This document shows positions 44,343 to 53,519 of a stretch of DNA of 64,000 nucleotides, one piece after another. The translations under genes and the position numbers were made by a program. The notes beneath the pieces were generated by a model, which did not search any database, was not told where the DNA came from, and was given only the letters and a program-made list of their open reading frames with translations. This DNA is from Flavobacterium limicola (GTDB lineage: Bacteria > Bacteroidota > Bacteroidia > Flavobacteriales > Flavobacteriaceae), in NCBI RefSeq assembly GCF_003634755.1, contig NZ_RBXA01000001.1:434001-498000 (forward strand), in the 5' to 3' direction. Every line of letters begins with the position of its first letter. Within the stretch, counting starts at the first letter, position 1.

Positions 44343-44672
44343 TTATTTTTGAAATTTAGCGTTTTGTCTTTTTAACTCCGCTAATTTATCTTCTAAAAAA
44401 GAAATAACTTCTTCCGTTTTATGACTCATGTTTGAAATCAAATCTTCATAAGATTCTTCTAAGTCAAATTTAGCAGTTGTCAATTTATCATTTAACTGTG
44501 AAGATACCGTATCAAATTTATTTTGTAAATCATGTTTGGCATCATCAAAACCATCTTTGATTTTTCCTCTAGTTTTTGATCCTTTATCTGGTGCGTACAA
44601 AATTCCTATTCCAGCTCCAATAGCAACTCCTGTCAAAATAGCCAATAATGTATTTCCTGTTGAATTCGACAT
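44343..44672 (-). CDS. YtxH domain protein
   Basis: 109 residues. The N-terminal GVAIGAGIGILYAPDKGSKTR is the YtxH hallmark (membrane/Gly-rich helix followed by APDKG). The rest is an amphipathic coiled coil (KHDLQNKFDTVSSQLNDKL). First gene of the three-gene minus-strand cassette. Confidence 0.88.
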   Translation of the reverse strand: MSNSTGNTLLAILTGVAIGAGIGILYAPDKGSKTRGKIKDGFDDAKHDLQNKFDTVSSQLNDKLTTAKFDLEESYEDLISNMSHKTEEVISFLEDKLAELKRQNAKFQK

Positions 44673-44976
44673 AATTTTAAATTTTAAAAGTTTGTTTTAT
44701 AAAGATACGGATTTATTAACAACAAGCCGTTAACAACTCGTTAAAGTGCATTTTTACGGGGTAAAAAGCAAATATAAGTGAGCTGTTGCACGTTTATTTA
44801 AATTCTATATTCGTACTCAATTATTTTAAAAAACAGCCTTAAAATCAATTTATGAATGTTATTTTCGATTGAAAAAAAATATCAAAAAAAATATATTTAT
44901 AAGAAATTACAATAATAAAAAAGCTCTCTAAGAAGAGAGCTTTTAATTGATAAAATCTATAATAAATATTTTAAAA
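44673..44976. other. Intergenic region between ytxH and glnS genes
   Basis: 304 bp, AT-rich. It carries a TATCTTTA -7-like element for the YtxH cassette (minus strand, 44700-44707) and the glnS terminator (44919-44944). No gene seen. Confidence 0.5.
44919..44944 (-). terminator. Terminator of glnS
   Basis: 11-bp perfect stem (44919-44929 with 44934-44944, AAGA loop) with T-rich sequence following on the minus strand. Confidence 0.88.
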
Positions 44977-47079
44977 TTATATTTTAAGATCATTTAATAA
45001 TTGTAACACTTTTTCGTTTTTCTCGTTTATTTTTAATTCTGAGAGCTGTGTTTCAAAAAGAGTAAAATTATTCAAATCATTTTGTAAATTTTCAATTGCC
45101 AAAATTCGAACGGCTGCCATTTGACTTTTCAATGACATCGTGTATAATTTAGTCAAAGCTTCTTCTTCGATATCTTTTACCTGTACTTTATCAGAATGAT
45201 GTAAAATCAAATTAGAAAACAATAACGAGTTGTTATCATTCTTAATATTTTTGACAATAGTCTGAATAATTAAACTGTAATTATCGATACTTTTGATGTT
45301 TTCAACAATGCTGTTTAGAATCAAATTGGCATTATTCTCATCCTTTTCTTTTACATATTTATTGATTTCTTTTTGCGTATTCATCAATAAATTTTCTTCT
45401 TTTTTACCTTTTTCTTCCCAAGCATCTTTCAATCCAACGGTTTTATTAAAGACAATTTTACCTTCGATTGTATCGTTATCCACATTGAAATAACCCAAAC
45501 GTTGAAATTGGAATTTTTCTCCAGATTGAACCGTTGCCAAGCTTGGTTCTACAAAACCTTTTACAATTTGCAATGAACTAGGATTCATAAATTCTAAGAA
45601 GTTTTTCTCTTTATGACTGTCTGGTGCTTCATCAATAAACAAGCGATCGTAGAGACGAACTTCTGTTTCTAAAGCATGTTGTATCGAAACCCAATGCAAG
45701 GTTCCGGCCACTTTCCTTTGACTGGCTTCGCTCCCACTTCCGCTTCTGCTATCTTCGTCATACGTTACATGAATCTCTGTAATATTTCCAGCAGCATCTT
45801 TTATAACACTTTCTCCTTTAACAATATAAGCATTTTTAAGACGTACTTCTCTTCCTAAACTCAATCGGAAAAACTTAGCCGGAGCATCTTCTAAAAAGTC
45901 TTCTCTTTCAATAAATAATTCTTTTGAAAAAGGAACTTTTCTAAATCCTGCGCTTTCGTCTTCCTGATTATTTTCGGCTTCTAACCATTCTTCTTTATCT
46001 TCCGGATAATTAGTGATTACCAATTTTATTGGATCTAAAACAGCCATAACTCTAGGAGCCGTTTTATTCAAATCTTCGCGTAAGCAAAATTCCAAAAGTG
46101 AAAAATCGATTATATTTTCTCTTTTGGCAACGCCAATAATATCACAAAACTTACGAATAGAATTCGCTGTATAACCTCTTCTTCTTAATCCTGAAATGGT
46201 AGGCATTCTTGGATCATCCCAACCATTTACTATATTTTCCTGTACTAATTGCAACAGTTTTCGCTTGCTCATTACGGTGTAATTCAAGTTCAAACGCGCA
46301 AATTCATATTGATGTGGTTTTACTTTTGAGTCATCATAAATTTGGTCCAAAAACCAGTTGTATAATTCTCTGTGCATTACAAATTCTAAAGTACAAATAG
46401 AATGTGAAATTTGCTCTATATAATCACTTTCTCCATGTGCAAAATCATACATGGGATATATTTTCCAATCGTTTCCAGTTCTGTGATGATGGCGGTGTAA
46501 AACACGATACATCAATGGATCACGCATCAACATATTAGTCGAAGTCATATCAATTTTGGCACGTAAAACATGGCTTCCTTCCTCAAAATCTCCATTTTTC
46601 ATTCCTTCAAACAAGGTAAGGTTTTCTTCAATAGAACGGTTTCTATAAGGTCCATCAACTCCAGGTTGTGTTGGCGTACCTTTTTGCGCAGCCATATCTT
46701 CTGACGATTGACTGTCGATATAAGCCTTACCATTTTTAATCATTTTTACAGCCCAATCGTACAATTGTTGGAAGTAATCAGAAGCATATCGTTCTTCGGC
46801 CCAATTGAAACCCAACCATTGTAAATCTTCTTTTATAGCATCTACATATTCTTGCTCTTCTTTGGCAGGATTTGTATCGTCAAAACGCAAATTAACTGGC
46901 GCATTGTACTTTAAACCTAATCCAAAATTCAAGCAAATTGATTTGGCGTGGCCAATATGCAAATAACCATTAGGTTCTGGTGGAAAACGGAAACGTAATT
47001 TATCTTGAGGAAAACCGTTTGATAAACTGTCTTCAATGATTTGTTCTATAAAATGGAGTGATTTTTCTTCAGTTGACAT
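44977..47079 (-). CDS. glnS: Glutamine--tRNA ligase with C-terminal helical extension
   Basis: 700 residues, against about 550 in E. coli. HIGH is at 41-44 (PPEPNGYLHIGHAKS) and the KMSKS counterpart is VMSKRK near 270. The catalytic and beta-barrel anticodon domains end near 555; the last 140 residues are helical and Asn/Lys-rich (LILNSIVENIKSIDNYSLII). By eye this tail does not look like the YqeY domain fused to other bacterial GlnRS, though a diverged one is not excluded. Confidence 0.95.
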   Translation of the reverse strand: MSTEEKSLHFIEQIIEDSLSNGFPQDKLRFRFPPEPNGYLHIGHAKSICLNFGLGLKYNAPVNLRFDDTNPAKEEQEYVDAIKEDLQWLGFNWAEERYASDYFQQLYDWAVKMIKNGKAYIDSQSSEDMAAQKGTPTQPGVDGPYRNRSIEENLTLFEGMKNGDFEEGSHVLRAKIDMTSTNMLMRDPLMYRVLHRHHHRTGNDWKIYPMYDFAHGESDYIEQISHSICTLEFVMHRELYNWFLDQIYDDSKVKPHQYEFARLNLNYTVMSKRKLLQLVQENIVNGWDDPRMPTISGLRRRGYTANSIRKFCDIIGVAKRENIIDFSLLEFCLREDLNKTAPRVMAVLDPIKLVITNYPEDKEEWLEAENNQEDESAGFRKVPFSKELFIEREDFLEDAPAKFFRLSLGREVRLKNAYIVKGESVIKDAAGNITEIHVTYDEDSRSGSGSEASQRKVAGTLHWVSIQHALETEVRLYDRLFIDEAPDSHKEKNFLEFMNPSSLQIVKGFVEPSLATVQSGEKFQFQRLGYFNVDNDTIEGKIVFNKTVGLKDAWEEKGKKEENLLMNTQKEINKYVKEKDENNANLILNSIVENIKSIDNYSLIIQTIVKNIKNDNNSLLFSNLILHHSDKVQVKDIEEEALTKLYTMSLKSQMAAVRILAIENLQNDLNNFTLFETQLSELKINEKNEKVLQLLNDLKI

Positions 47080-47097
47080 TTTTTTGTTTTATTTTAG

Positions 47098-47105
47098 CAA
47101 AGGTA
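47098..47105 (-). promoter_or_regulatory. -7 element of glnS
   Basis: TACCTTTG on the minus strand matches TAnnTTTG 18 bp before the glnS start. No clear -33 element. Confidence 0.45.
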
Positions 47106-47203
47106 AAAAAGTTTAAGGTTTAATGTTTAATGTTTCCATAGAAACCTATGAAAAGTTAGCAATTCCAATTTAAACTTTACACTTTAAACAAAAAAATAAA
47201 AAA

Positions 47204-47563
47204 ATGGGAATTATAAAACTTAAAAATATCAGAACCTACTCCTACCACGGTTGTTTAATCGAAGAAGGAAAAATTGGGTCTGACTATACCGTAAACTTAG
47301 AAGTGAAGACTGATTTGAGAAAATCCAGTATATCCGATGATTTGAAAGATACTGTGGATTATGTGCTTTTAAATCGCATTGTTGTCGAAGAAATGGCTAT
47401 TCGTTCTGACTTATTAGAACATGTAGCACACCGTATTTTGACGAGAATATTTGAAGAAATTCCAGAAATATCCAGAATTATTGTAGCGGTTTCTAAACTA
47501 AATCCTCCTATTGGCGGTGATGTTGAAGCAGTTACTATTGAATTAGAAGAATACAGAAGTTAA
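47204..47563 (+). CDS. folB: Dihydroneopterin aldolase
   Basis: 119 residues, usual family size. The KLKNIRTYSYHGCLIEEGKIG start and the TVDYVLL and LLEHVAHRI blocks carry the active-site Glu and Tyr/His neighbourhood, and the LNPPIGGDVEAVTIELE ending is typical. It cleaves dihydroneopterin in folate synthesis. It lies between glnS and tRNA-Cys. Confidence 0.93.
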   Translation: MGIIKLKNIRTYSYHGCLIEEGKIGSDYTVNLEVKTDLRKSSISDDLKDTVDYVLLNRIVVEEMAIRSDLLEHVAHRILTRIFEEIPEISRIIVAVSKLNPPIGGDVEAVTIELEEYRS

Positions 47564-47598
47564 TTTAAAATATTTTTTAAAACTTTTAAACTTTAATC

Positions 47599-47629
47599 TT
47601 TTAAACATTAAACTTTTTAAGTACTTTTG
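47599..47629 (+). promoter_or_regulatory. Promoter of tRNA-Cys
   Basis: TACTTTTG at 47622-47629 fits TAnnTTTG; TTTT at 47599-47602 with a 19-bp spacer is a weak -33 element. The tRNA begins 17 bp further on. Confidence 0.5.
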
Positions 47630-47645
47630 CCATCCGTTTAACCAT

Positions 47646-47716
47646 GGCGTCGTGGCCGAGCGGCTAGGCTGGGCTCTGCAAAAGCTCCTACTCCGGTTCG
47701 AATCCGGACGATGCCT
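47646..47716 (+). tRNA. tRNA-Cys (GCA)
   Basis: 71 nt cloverleaf folded by hand. The acceptor arms 47646-47652 and 47709-47715 pair with one G-U. The anticodon stem 47671-47675/47683-47687 encloses GCA at 47678-47680. The T arm is TCCGG/CCGGA with loop TTCGAAT, and the discriminator is T, as in tRNA-Cys. CCA is not encoded. Confidence 0.96.
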
Positions 47717-47718
47717 CT

Positions 47719-47750
47719 AAAAGAGATACATAAATGTGTCTCTTTTTTTT
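47719..47750 (+). terminator. Terminator after tRNA-Cys
   Basis: Stem of about 12 bp (47719-47730 with 47735-47746, loop TAAA) followed by T residues. Confidence 0.85.
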
Positions 47751-47843
47751 GTTTTAATTTTTAAGAAAATTAAGTATCAAGTTTTAATGAAACTTAATTT
47801 CTTAATGGTTTAAAAAACTTATATGACTTATATGTTTAAATAA

Positions 47844-47882
47844 AAAAGCCCTGAATCTAAATCAATTAGAGTCAAGGCTTTT
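47844..47882 (-). terminator. Terminator of the LysE-family gene
   Basis: Imperfect hairpin closed by AAAAGCC (47844-47850) and GGCTTTT (47876-47882), with T-rich sequence on the minus strand. Confidence 0.65.
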
Positions 47883-47907
47883 ACTATTTTATAAAAATTA
47901 TTATCTA

Positions 47908-48585
47908 TTAATTATCGATTTTATCAAATGCTTTTTTAACCATTTCTTTTTCTTCCGGGAACCAACCTTGGGTGATTAAAACCATTCCGAAAACCATCAT
48001 TACAATACTGATTCCTTTTTTAATTTTTAGAATATTTACTGGTGTTAGTTTTGTTTTTAATTGCTTCGCCAAAAGAATTTTGATACAATCAACAAACAAA
48101 TAGGTTCCAATAACTGCAATAAAAAAAGTGATCATTCTGGGTGTTTGCATTTCTAGTTTTGGTCCAACAGAAATAATGATTGCCAGCCAAAAACCCAGTA
48201 CACCAATATTGATAATATTCAACAAAAAACCTTTTATGAAAAGGCTTATATAATTTTTTTTTACAATTTCTTTGTCAATAATATCCGTATTGATTTTCTG
48301 TTCTTTTTTTAATTGTATGAAGGAAATTATACCATAAGCCAACATTAATACACCTCCAAAAATAAAAAGAGCCGGTTGATCTTTTAAACTTTGAATCAAT
48401 CTGTAACTTCCTAAATATGCAATTCCAATAAAAACAATATCCCCTAAAATAACTCCTAAATCAAATACTAAAGCCGCTCTAAATCCTTTTATAATACTTG
48501 TTTCCAGTAAAATAAAAAAAACAGGACCAATCATAAAACTCAAGAAAATTCCCCAAGGAATACCAGCTAAAATGTCGTTTATCAT
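47908..48585 (-). CDS. LysE/RhtB-family transporter
   Basis: 225 residues with about six membrane helices. The N-terminal GIFLSFMIGPVFFILLETSI carries the family's GPV-type motif in helix 1, and the GVLGFWLAIII segment is typical of helix 4. The family exports amino acids or related compounds; the substrate is unknown. The charged loop near 90-115 faces the cytoplasm. Confidence 0.85.
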   Translation of the reverse strand: MINDILAGIPWGIFLSFMIGPVFFILLETSIIKGFRAALVFDLGVILGDIVFIGIAYLGSYRLIQSLKDQPALFIFGGVLMLAYGIISFIQLKKEQKINTDIIDKEIVKKNYISLFIKGFLLNIINIGVLGFWLAIIISVGPKLEMQTPRMITFFIAVIGTYLFVDCIKILLAKQLKTKLTPVNILKIKKGISIVMMVFGMVLITQGWFPEEKEMVKKAFDKIDN

Positions 48586-48626
48586 TAAAAATTTAAATTT
48601 ATTACGCTAAAATCTAAACCAAAGTA

Positions 48627-49295
48627 CTAATTTTTTTCTAAAATCGTACCGCCAATGAATACTTCCTTGTTAATCTGTTTTGGTTTACCGTAGATAAATA
48701 TAGAGCCACCAGCACGAACTTTTGCATCAACTAAGGTAGAAGCATGAATTTCTGATTTTCCGCCAGCAGCAACGCTTATTGTAGTTTGTGAAGTCTCTAA
48801 ATCCTTAGCGTTTAAAATTCCGCCAGATGTAATTACAACATCTTGATTTTTCGCTTTTCCTGATAAAGTAACTATACCACCGGCATTCGCTTTGATGTTT
48901 ACTTTATCAACATTTATATCTAAATTAATTTCTCCTCCAGATTTTGCATTCAAATCTAAGCTTGTTTGTTTGAAATCTTTTTCACTTGAAACATAACTTC
49001 CCTCACTAACTGCAATGCTTTCCAGGTTTTTAAAATATAATTTAACAATAATATCATCTCCGGATAATAATTGAGGAAATGGCATTCTGATTTTTAATTC
49101 TCCATTTTTATTCACCGTTTCCACTTCGTCAGCGCGTGCTCCGGTTACTACAATTTTGTTTTCTGAAGCTTCAATTAATTTAACATTGATTTTATCAAAA
49201 ACTTTAACTTCATCAAAATCTCCTAAGTTTCTGGTTACTTGAGCGTTTGCAAATTGACTTAAAAATACAAAAGCAATAATTATTAATTTTTTCAT
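48627..49295 (-). CDS. Head-GIN domain (DUF2807) secreted protein
   Basis: 222 residues with signal peptide (about 1-18, ending ANAQ). The repetitive beta-strand pattern (LNAKSGGEINLDINVDKV; SGGILNAKDLETSQ) is that of DUF2807, a parallel beta-helix-like fold once named the autotransporter adhesin head GIN domain. Function unknown; probably periplasmic or at the surface. Its start lies 5 bp after the rnr stop, so it may be co-transcribed with rnr. Confidence 0.88.
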   Translation of the reverse strand: MKKLIIIAFVFLSQFANAQVTRNLGDFDEVKVFDKINVKLIEASENKIVVTGARADEVETVNKNGELKIRMPFPQLLSGDDIIVKLYFKNLESIAVSEGSYVSSEKDFKQTSLDLNAKSGGEINLDINVDKVNIKANAGGIVTLSGKAKNQDVVITSGGILNAKDLETSQTTISVAAGGKSEIHASTLVDAKVRAGGSIFIYGKPKQINKEVFIGGTILEKN

Positions 49296-49300
49296 TTTTT

Positions 49301-51490
49301 TTATTTTAACGGTTCTTCAATTCTTCTTAAAAAATTAAAATCCAGTTGTTTTTTAACTAAATCGGCATTTTTTACTTTAACGTAAATTTCGTCTCCTAAT
49401 TGTAATAATTTTCCAGAAGTTGCGCCGGTTAGTGCATATTGTTTTTCGTCAAAGGTGTAATAATCATCTTTTATATCTCTGATTCTACACATTCCTTCAC
49501 ATTTATTCTCGATGATTTCAACATAAATTCCCCACTCTGTCACACCAGAAATTACTCCTAAAAATTCCTCATCCTGATGATCTTGCATGTATTTTACCTG
49601 CATGTATTTGATAGAATCACGTTCTGCATTGGTTGCCAAACCTTCCATTGTTGACGAATGCAAACATTTTGTTTCATATGTTTCTTCATCAACAGATTTT
49701 CCTCCGTCCAGATAATGTTGCAACAATCGATGCACCATTACATCGGGATAACGACGAATTGGTGAGGTAAAATGCGAATAATAATCAAAAGCTAAACCGT
49801 AATGTCCTATGTTATCCGTAGAATATTTGGCTTTACTCATACTTCTTATTGCAAGAGTATCAATTAAATTCTGCTCTTTCTTACCATTTACATCTTCCAT
49901 TAATTTATTCAAAGCTTGTGAAATAGAACCTTGTTTAAAATCAATTTTATGTCCAAACTTGGCAATAACAGCTTGCATCGCAAAAAGTTTATCCTCATTT
50001 GGTTCATCGTGAATTCTATAAATGAACGTCTTTTTTTGTTTTCCAATATATTCTGCTACTTTTCTATTGGCCAAAAGCATGAACTCTTCAATCAGATGAT
50101 TCGCATCTTTCGAAACTTTAAAATAAACGCCTTGAGGTTCGCCGGCTTCATCTAAATTGAACTTCACCTCTACTTTATCAAAAGAAATAGCTCCTTCAGC
50201 CATTCTTCTTTTTCTAAGAATTTTAGCTAATTCATCCATTTTTAGCGTTGCAGCAACAATTGCTGCTGAAACTTGATAGGAACTTCCTGTAATCGAAATT
50301 TCTTCCGGAATCACATCGTCCTTCGTTTCGATGATGTATTGCGCTTCCTCGTAAGCAAAACGCTGATCAGAATAAATTACTGTTCTTCCAAACCATTGAT
50401 TCACTACTTGAGATGTTTCAGTGATTTCGAATATGGCCGAAAACGTATATTTTTCTTCATTTGGACGTAATGAACACGCAAAATTTGATAATACTTCGGG
50501 TAACATTGGCACTACTCTATCCACTAAGTAAACCGAAGTTGCTCTTTGATACGCTTCATCATCCAAGATTGTTCCTTCTTGAAGATAATGCGATACATCG
50601 GCAATGTGAATACCAATTTCGTAATTACCATTTTCTAGTTTCTTGAATGAAAGTGCATCATCAAAATCCTTCGCATCTTTTGGATCAATGGTAAAAGTCA
50701 GCGTATCACGCATATCGCGACGTTTGGCAATTTCACTTTCTTCTATCGAAGTATCAATTTTTTGTGCAAACGTTTCCACTTCAATAGGAAACTCTGACGG
50801 CAAACCGTATTCAGCAAGAATTGCATGGATTTCTGTATCGTGCTCTCCAGGTTTCCCTAAAACTTTTATTACAGAACCAAAAGGACTGTCCGCTCTGGCT
50901 GGCCAATCTTCGATGTGAACCAAAACTACATCTCCTTGCTCCGCCTCGCCTATTTTATCCTTTGGAATAAAAATATCAGTGTACATTTTTGGATTTGCTG
51001 TAGAAACAAAAGCAAAATTAGCTTGAATGTCAATAACACCTACAAAATCGGTTTTATGTCTTTCAAGGACTTCAATTACTTCACCTTCTGGTCTTTTTCC
51101 TTTTCTACGATTGTAAACATAGACTTTAACAATGTCTTTGTCTAAAGCGTGGTTTAAGTTATTTGTAGGAATAAAGACATCTTCTTCCATATCAGTACAA
51201 ACAAAATAAGCTGTTTTACGTCCTGTCATGTCAATCTTACCTTCGTAATACTCTTTACTTTCAGCTTTCACTAAATATTTACCTGGTTCTGACTCTATAA
51301 TTTTATTTTGCGAAGCCAGAATCTTCAAATCTTTGATAATTTGATTTCTGCTTTCGGTATCGTCAAGCTCTAGCTTTGCTCCTATTTGTTTGTAGTTGAA
51401 TGCTTTATTAGCACTTTGCGATAATATTTTTATAATTTTTTCAGAGAAATCTTTCCCTTTTTTTATCGGCTTTCTTAATCTTTTACTCAT
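49301..51490 (-). CDS. rnr: Ribonuclease R
   Basis: 729 residues. N-terminal winged-helix and cold-shock modules (about 1-220), the RNB catalytic domain with the Asp cluster DPKDAKDFDDALS (about 270-280) and DEAYQRATSVYLVDRVVPMLPE, and a C-terminal S1 domain (EFLGVISGVTEWGIYVEI). It degrades structured RNA 3' to 5'. It is the last minus-strand gene before the candidate origin; only the DUF2007 gene lies between. Confidence 0.96.
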   Translation of the reverse strand: MSKRLRKPIKKGKDFSEKIIKILSQSANKAFNYKQIGAKLELDDTESRNQIIKDLKILASQNKIIESEPGKYLVKAESKEYYEGKIDMTGRKTAYFVCTDMEEDVFIPTNNLNHALDKDIVKVYVYNRRKGKRPEGEVIEVLERHKTDFVGVIDIQANFAFVSTANPKMYTDIFIPKDKIGEAEQGDVVLVHIEDWPARADSPFGSVIKVLGKPGEHDTEIHAILAEYGLPSEFPIEVETFAQKIDTSIEESEIAKRRDMRDTLTFTIDPKDAKDFDDALSFKKLENGNYEIGIHIADVSHYLQEGTILDDEAYQRATSVYLVDRVVPMLPEVLSNFACSLRPNEEKYTFSAIFEITETSQVVNQWFGRTVIYSDQRFAYEEAQYIIETKDDVIPEEISITGSSYQVSAAIVAATLKMDELAKILRKRRMAEGAISFDKVEVKFNLDEAGEPQGVYFKVSKDANHLIEEFMLLANRKVAEYIGKQKKTFIYRIHDEPNEDKLFAMQAVIAKFGHKIDFKQGSISQALNKLMEDVNGKKEQNLIDTLAIRSMSKAKYSTDNIGHYGLAFDYYSHFTSPIRRYPDVMVHRLLQHYLDGGKSVDEETYETKCLHSSTMEGLATNAERDSIKYMQVKYMQDHQDEEFLGVISGVTEWGIYVEIIENKCEGMCRIRDIKDDYYTFDEKQYALTGATSGKLLQLGDEIYVKVKNADLVKKQLDFNFLRRIEEPLK

Positions 51491-51609
51491 AAATCTGTTC
51501 TTAAAAGTCTAAAATTACAAAATACTAAACTGTTATCAGTAAAGAGAGCACAGTTTTAAAGAAAATATAACTTTACAGAATAGTTGTATCTTTATAAAAA
51601 GTATCAAAA

Positions 51610-51843
51610 ATGGAAGAATTTCAAACCATTGCAATTTTCAATTATTCCCATGAAATTGTAGTTATAAAGCATTTGCTGGAGCAGGAAGAGATTAACTATT
51701 TTTTTGAAAACGAAACGTTGGTTTCAATCGATCCGTTTGGAAGTTTCGCCTACGGCGGAATCAAACTCAAAATTCATTTCAACGATTTTGAAAAAGTTCA
51801 GGAACTGTTAGACAACTTGAACAACAATTTGAAAATCGTTTGA
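51610..51843 (+). CDS. DUF2007 small protein
   Basis: 77 residues. The FQTIAIFNYSHEIVVIKHLLEQEEINYFF and FGSFAYGGIKLKIHFNDFEKVQELL blocks match the DUF2007 (putative signal-transducing protein) fold, a ferredoxin-like alpha/beta domain. Function unknown. Divergent from rnr and followed by the 741-bp gene-free block. Confidence 0.82.
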   Translation: MEEFQTIAIFNYSHEIVVIKHLLEQEEINYFFENETLVSIDPFGSFAYGGIKLKIHFNDFEKVQELLDNLNNNLKIV

Positions 51844-52584
51844 AACTGAAATCAATCTAAAATCAATTTTTTGACTTTGATTTTTTTGAAAGTTGTCAAC
51901 ATATATTTAAATAAACAAAAAGAAAATTTAAATTTAAAATCTTTCTTGGTTGTTATTATAGCTTGTTAATAGTGGCAATAAATTTATTTTAAAATGCATT
52001 GAAATCAAGTTTTAGGATGTTATTGGGAGTTATCAACATACTTATTTTAGGATAAAGTATTAGTTTTAAAGTGTTTTTAGATTTTAATTAACAATGGTTG
52101 ATAACAGAAAAACTATTGGTTTTGTAAATAACTCACACAGCGGTTTTTTGTTGATAACCTACTTTTAAATATTGATAACTATTCTAAAAATTCCTCAAAC
52201 TAAATTAGGATTTAAAAACTAGGTTTTGGATTACTTTTTTTTTCGATACAACCAAAAAATAGTTTTTATTTTCTATCCAAAGTTATTAACATAACATGTT
52301 AATTTAAAGTTAACTGAATATCAAGCAATTGCGTTTTGCTATTAACAATGCAATTTTTTAACATTTATAATATAAAGTTTTCATTGATTTACAGCTAATT
52401 ATACATTTAAAAGAATTGTTGATAACTGTTAAATAAATCATAATCTGATAGTTACAAAACCAAATCTTGATTGTAGTTTTGATGCTGCATCTGAATTAAA
52501 ATTATCAAATAAAGAAGCTTTAATTAATTCATTAGAATAGATTACTTTATTTAAATTTGCAGCACACACCTTAACACATATAAT
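51844..52584. other. Candidate replication origin: AT-rich block with DnaA-box-like repeats
   Basis: 741 bp without a credible gene. The nonamer TTATCAACA occurs exactly at 52030-52038 (plus), 52149-52157 and 52417-52425 (minus). Close variants are at 51893 (TTGTCAACA), 52096-52104 (TTATCAACC, minus), 52170-52178 (TTATCAATA, minus) and 52283-52291 (TTATTAACA). They differ from the E. coli box TTATCCACA at one or two bases. AT-rich stretches between them could unwind. Gene orientation tends to diverge here. Function is inferred; no dnaA gene lies in the window. Confidence 0.5.
52552..52559 (+). promoter_or_regulatory. -7 element of rpiB
   Basis: TAAATTTG matches TAnnTTTG 25 bp before the rpiB ATG. 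No good -33 element. Confidence 0.45.
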
Positions 52585-53013
52585 ATGAAAATCTCCATAG
52601 GAAACGATCACGCAGGACCGGATTACAAAAAAGCAATTGTTGAAATGCTGCAAGCAAAAGGGCATGAAGTAACGAATTACGGAACCGATTCAGCAGAAAG
52701 TGTGGATTATCCTGATTTTGGACGTCCTGTTGCCACAGATGTTGCTGAAGGAAAAGCTGATTTTGGAATTATTATTTGCGGAAGCGGAAACGGAATTTCA
52801 ATGACAGCTAATAAACAATCTAAAGTTCGTGCGGCTTTATGCTGGATGAAAGAAATTGCAGTTTTGGCGCGTCAGCATAATGATGCCAATATTATTAGTA
52901 TTCCAGCTCGCTTTACCTCGATTCCACAAGCGGTAGAAATGGTAGAAGCTTTCTTAAACACCGAATTTGAAGGGGGAAGACACCAAAATAGAGTAGATAA
53001 AATTTCTTGTTAG
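52585..53013 (+). CDS. rpiB: Ribose-5-phosphate isomerase B
   Basis: 142 residues, typical of RpiB/LacA-B. The ISIGNDHAGPDYKKAI start, the catalytic Cys in GIIICGSGNGISMTANK, and RAALCWMKEIAVLARQHNDANI are diagnostic. It interconverts ribulose- and ribose-5-phosphate. Its 3' end overlaps the convergent DUF1294 gene by 4 bp. Confidence 0.96.
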   Translation: MKISIGNDHAGPDYKKAIVEMLQAKGHEVTNYGTDSAESVDYPDFGRPVATDVAEGKADFGIIICGSGNGISMTANKQSKVRAALCWMKEIAVLARQHNDANIISIPARFTSIPQAVEMVEAFLNTEFEGGRHQNRVDKISC

Positions 53014-53288
53014 TACTCTATTACTCCAGAATAAAAAAGTACAAAAAGGATTAAAATTTGGATTAATACAATTCCGTAAAACCTCAAAAGGAAGCTTTCT
53101 TTTGAGGTTTTATGTCTAAAGAAAAGCATGGCTAACCCGGAACCAATTGTTCCGCCCAGAATACTTGTAAACAATAAATTACGCTCTGAAATTCTCCATA
53201 TTTGCTTTACGGCCAGCTGTTTGTCTATTCCTATTATTGAAAAAGCAACTAAATTAATAAGTGGAAAATACCAAAATAAAAAAGACAT
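53010..53288 (-). CDS. DUF1294 membrane protein
   Basis: 92 residues from the ATG at 53288; an upstream TTG would add 18 residues. Three membrane helices. WRISERNLLFTSILGGTIGSGLAM and the FRHKT-like segment are typical of DUF1294, a small bacterial membrane family of unknown function. Confidence 0.82.
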   Translation of the reverse strand: MSFLFWYFPLINLVAFSIIGIDKQLAVKQIWRISERNLLFTSILGGTIGSGLAMLFFRHKTSKESFLLRFYGIVLIQILILFVLFYSGVIEY

Positions 53289-53440
53289 AAACAAAGGATT
53301 TTGACCCAAAGATAGTGCTTTAGCAACAATAAATGGGAACAAAATACAATGTTCTAAAATAGAATAATGTGCTTAAAAATATGAAGCATTGGGTGTAATT
53401 CAATTTTTTTAAAAGCATAAAAAAATAGTTTCATAAAACA

Positions 53441-53484
53441 GAAATTCCAATCTTAAAAACATAATTTTTAGAGATTGGAATTTC
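53441..53484 (-). terminator. Terminator-like hairpin after the jelly-roll gene
   Basis: 13-bp perfect arms (53441-53453 and 53472-53484) located 36 bp past the stop of the minus-strand gene. Confidence 0.6.
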
Positions 53485-53519
53485 ATTTTGTGACTAATCG
53501 GATTAAAAATTCAGAAGTA

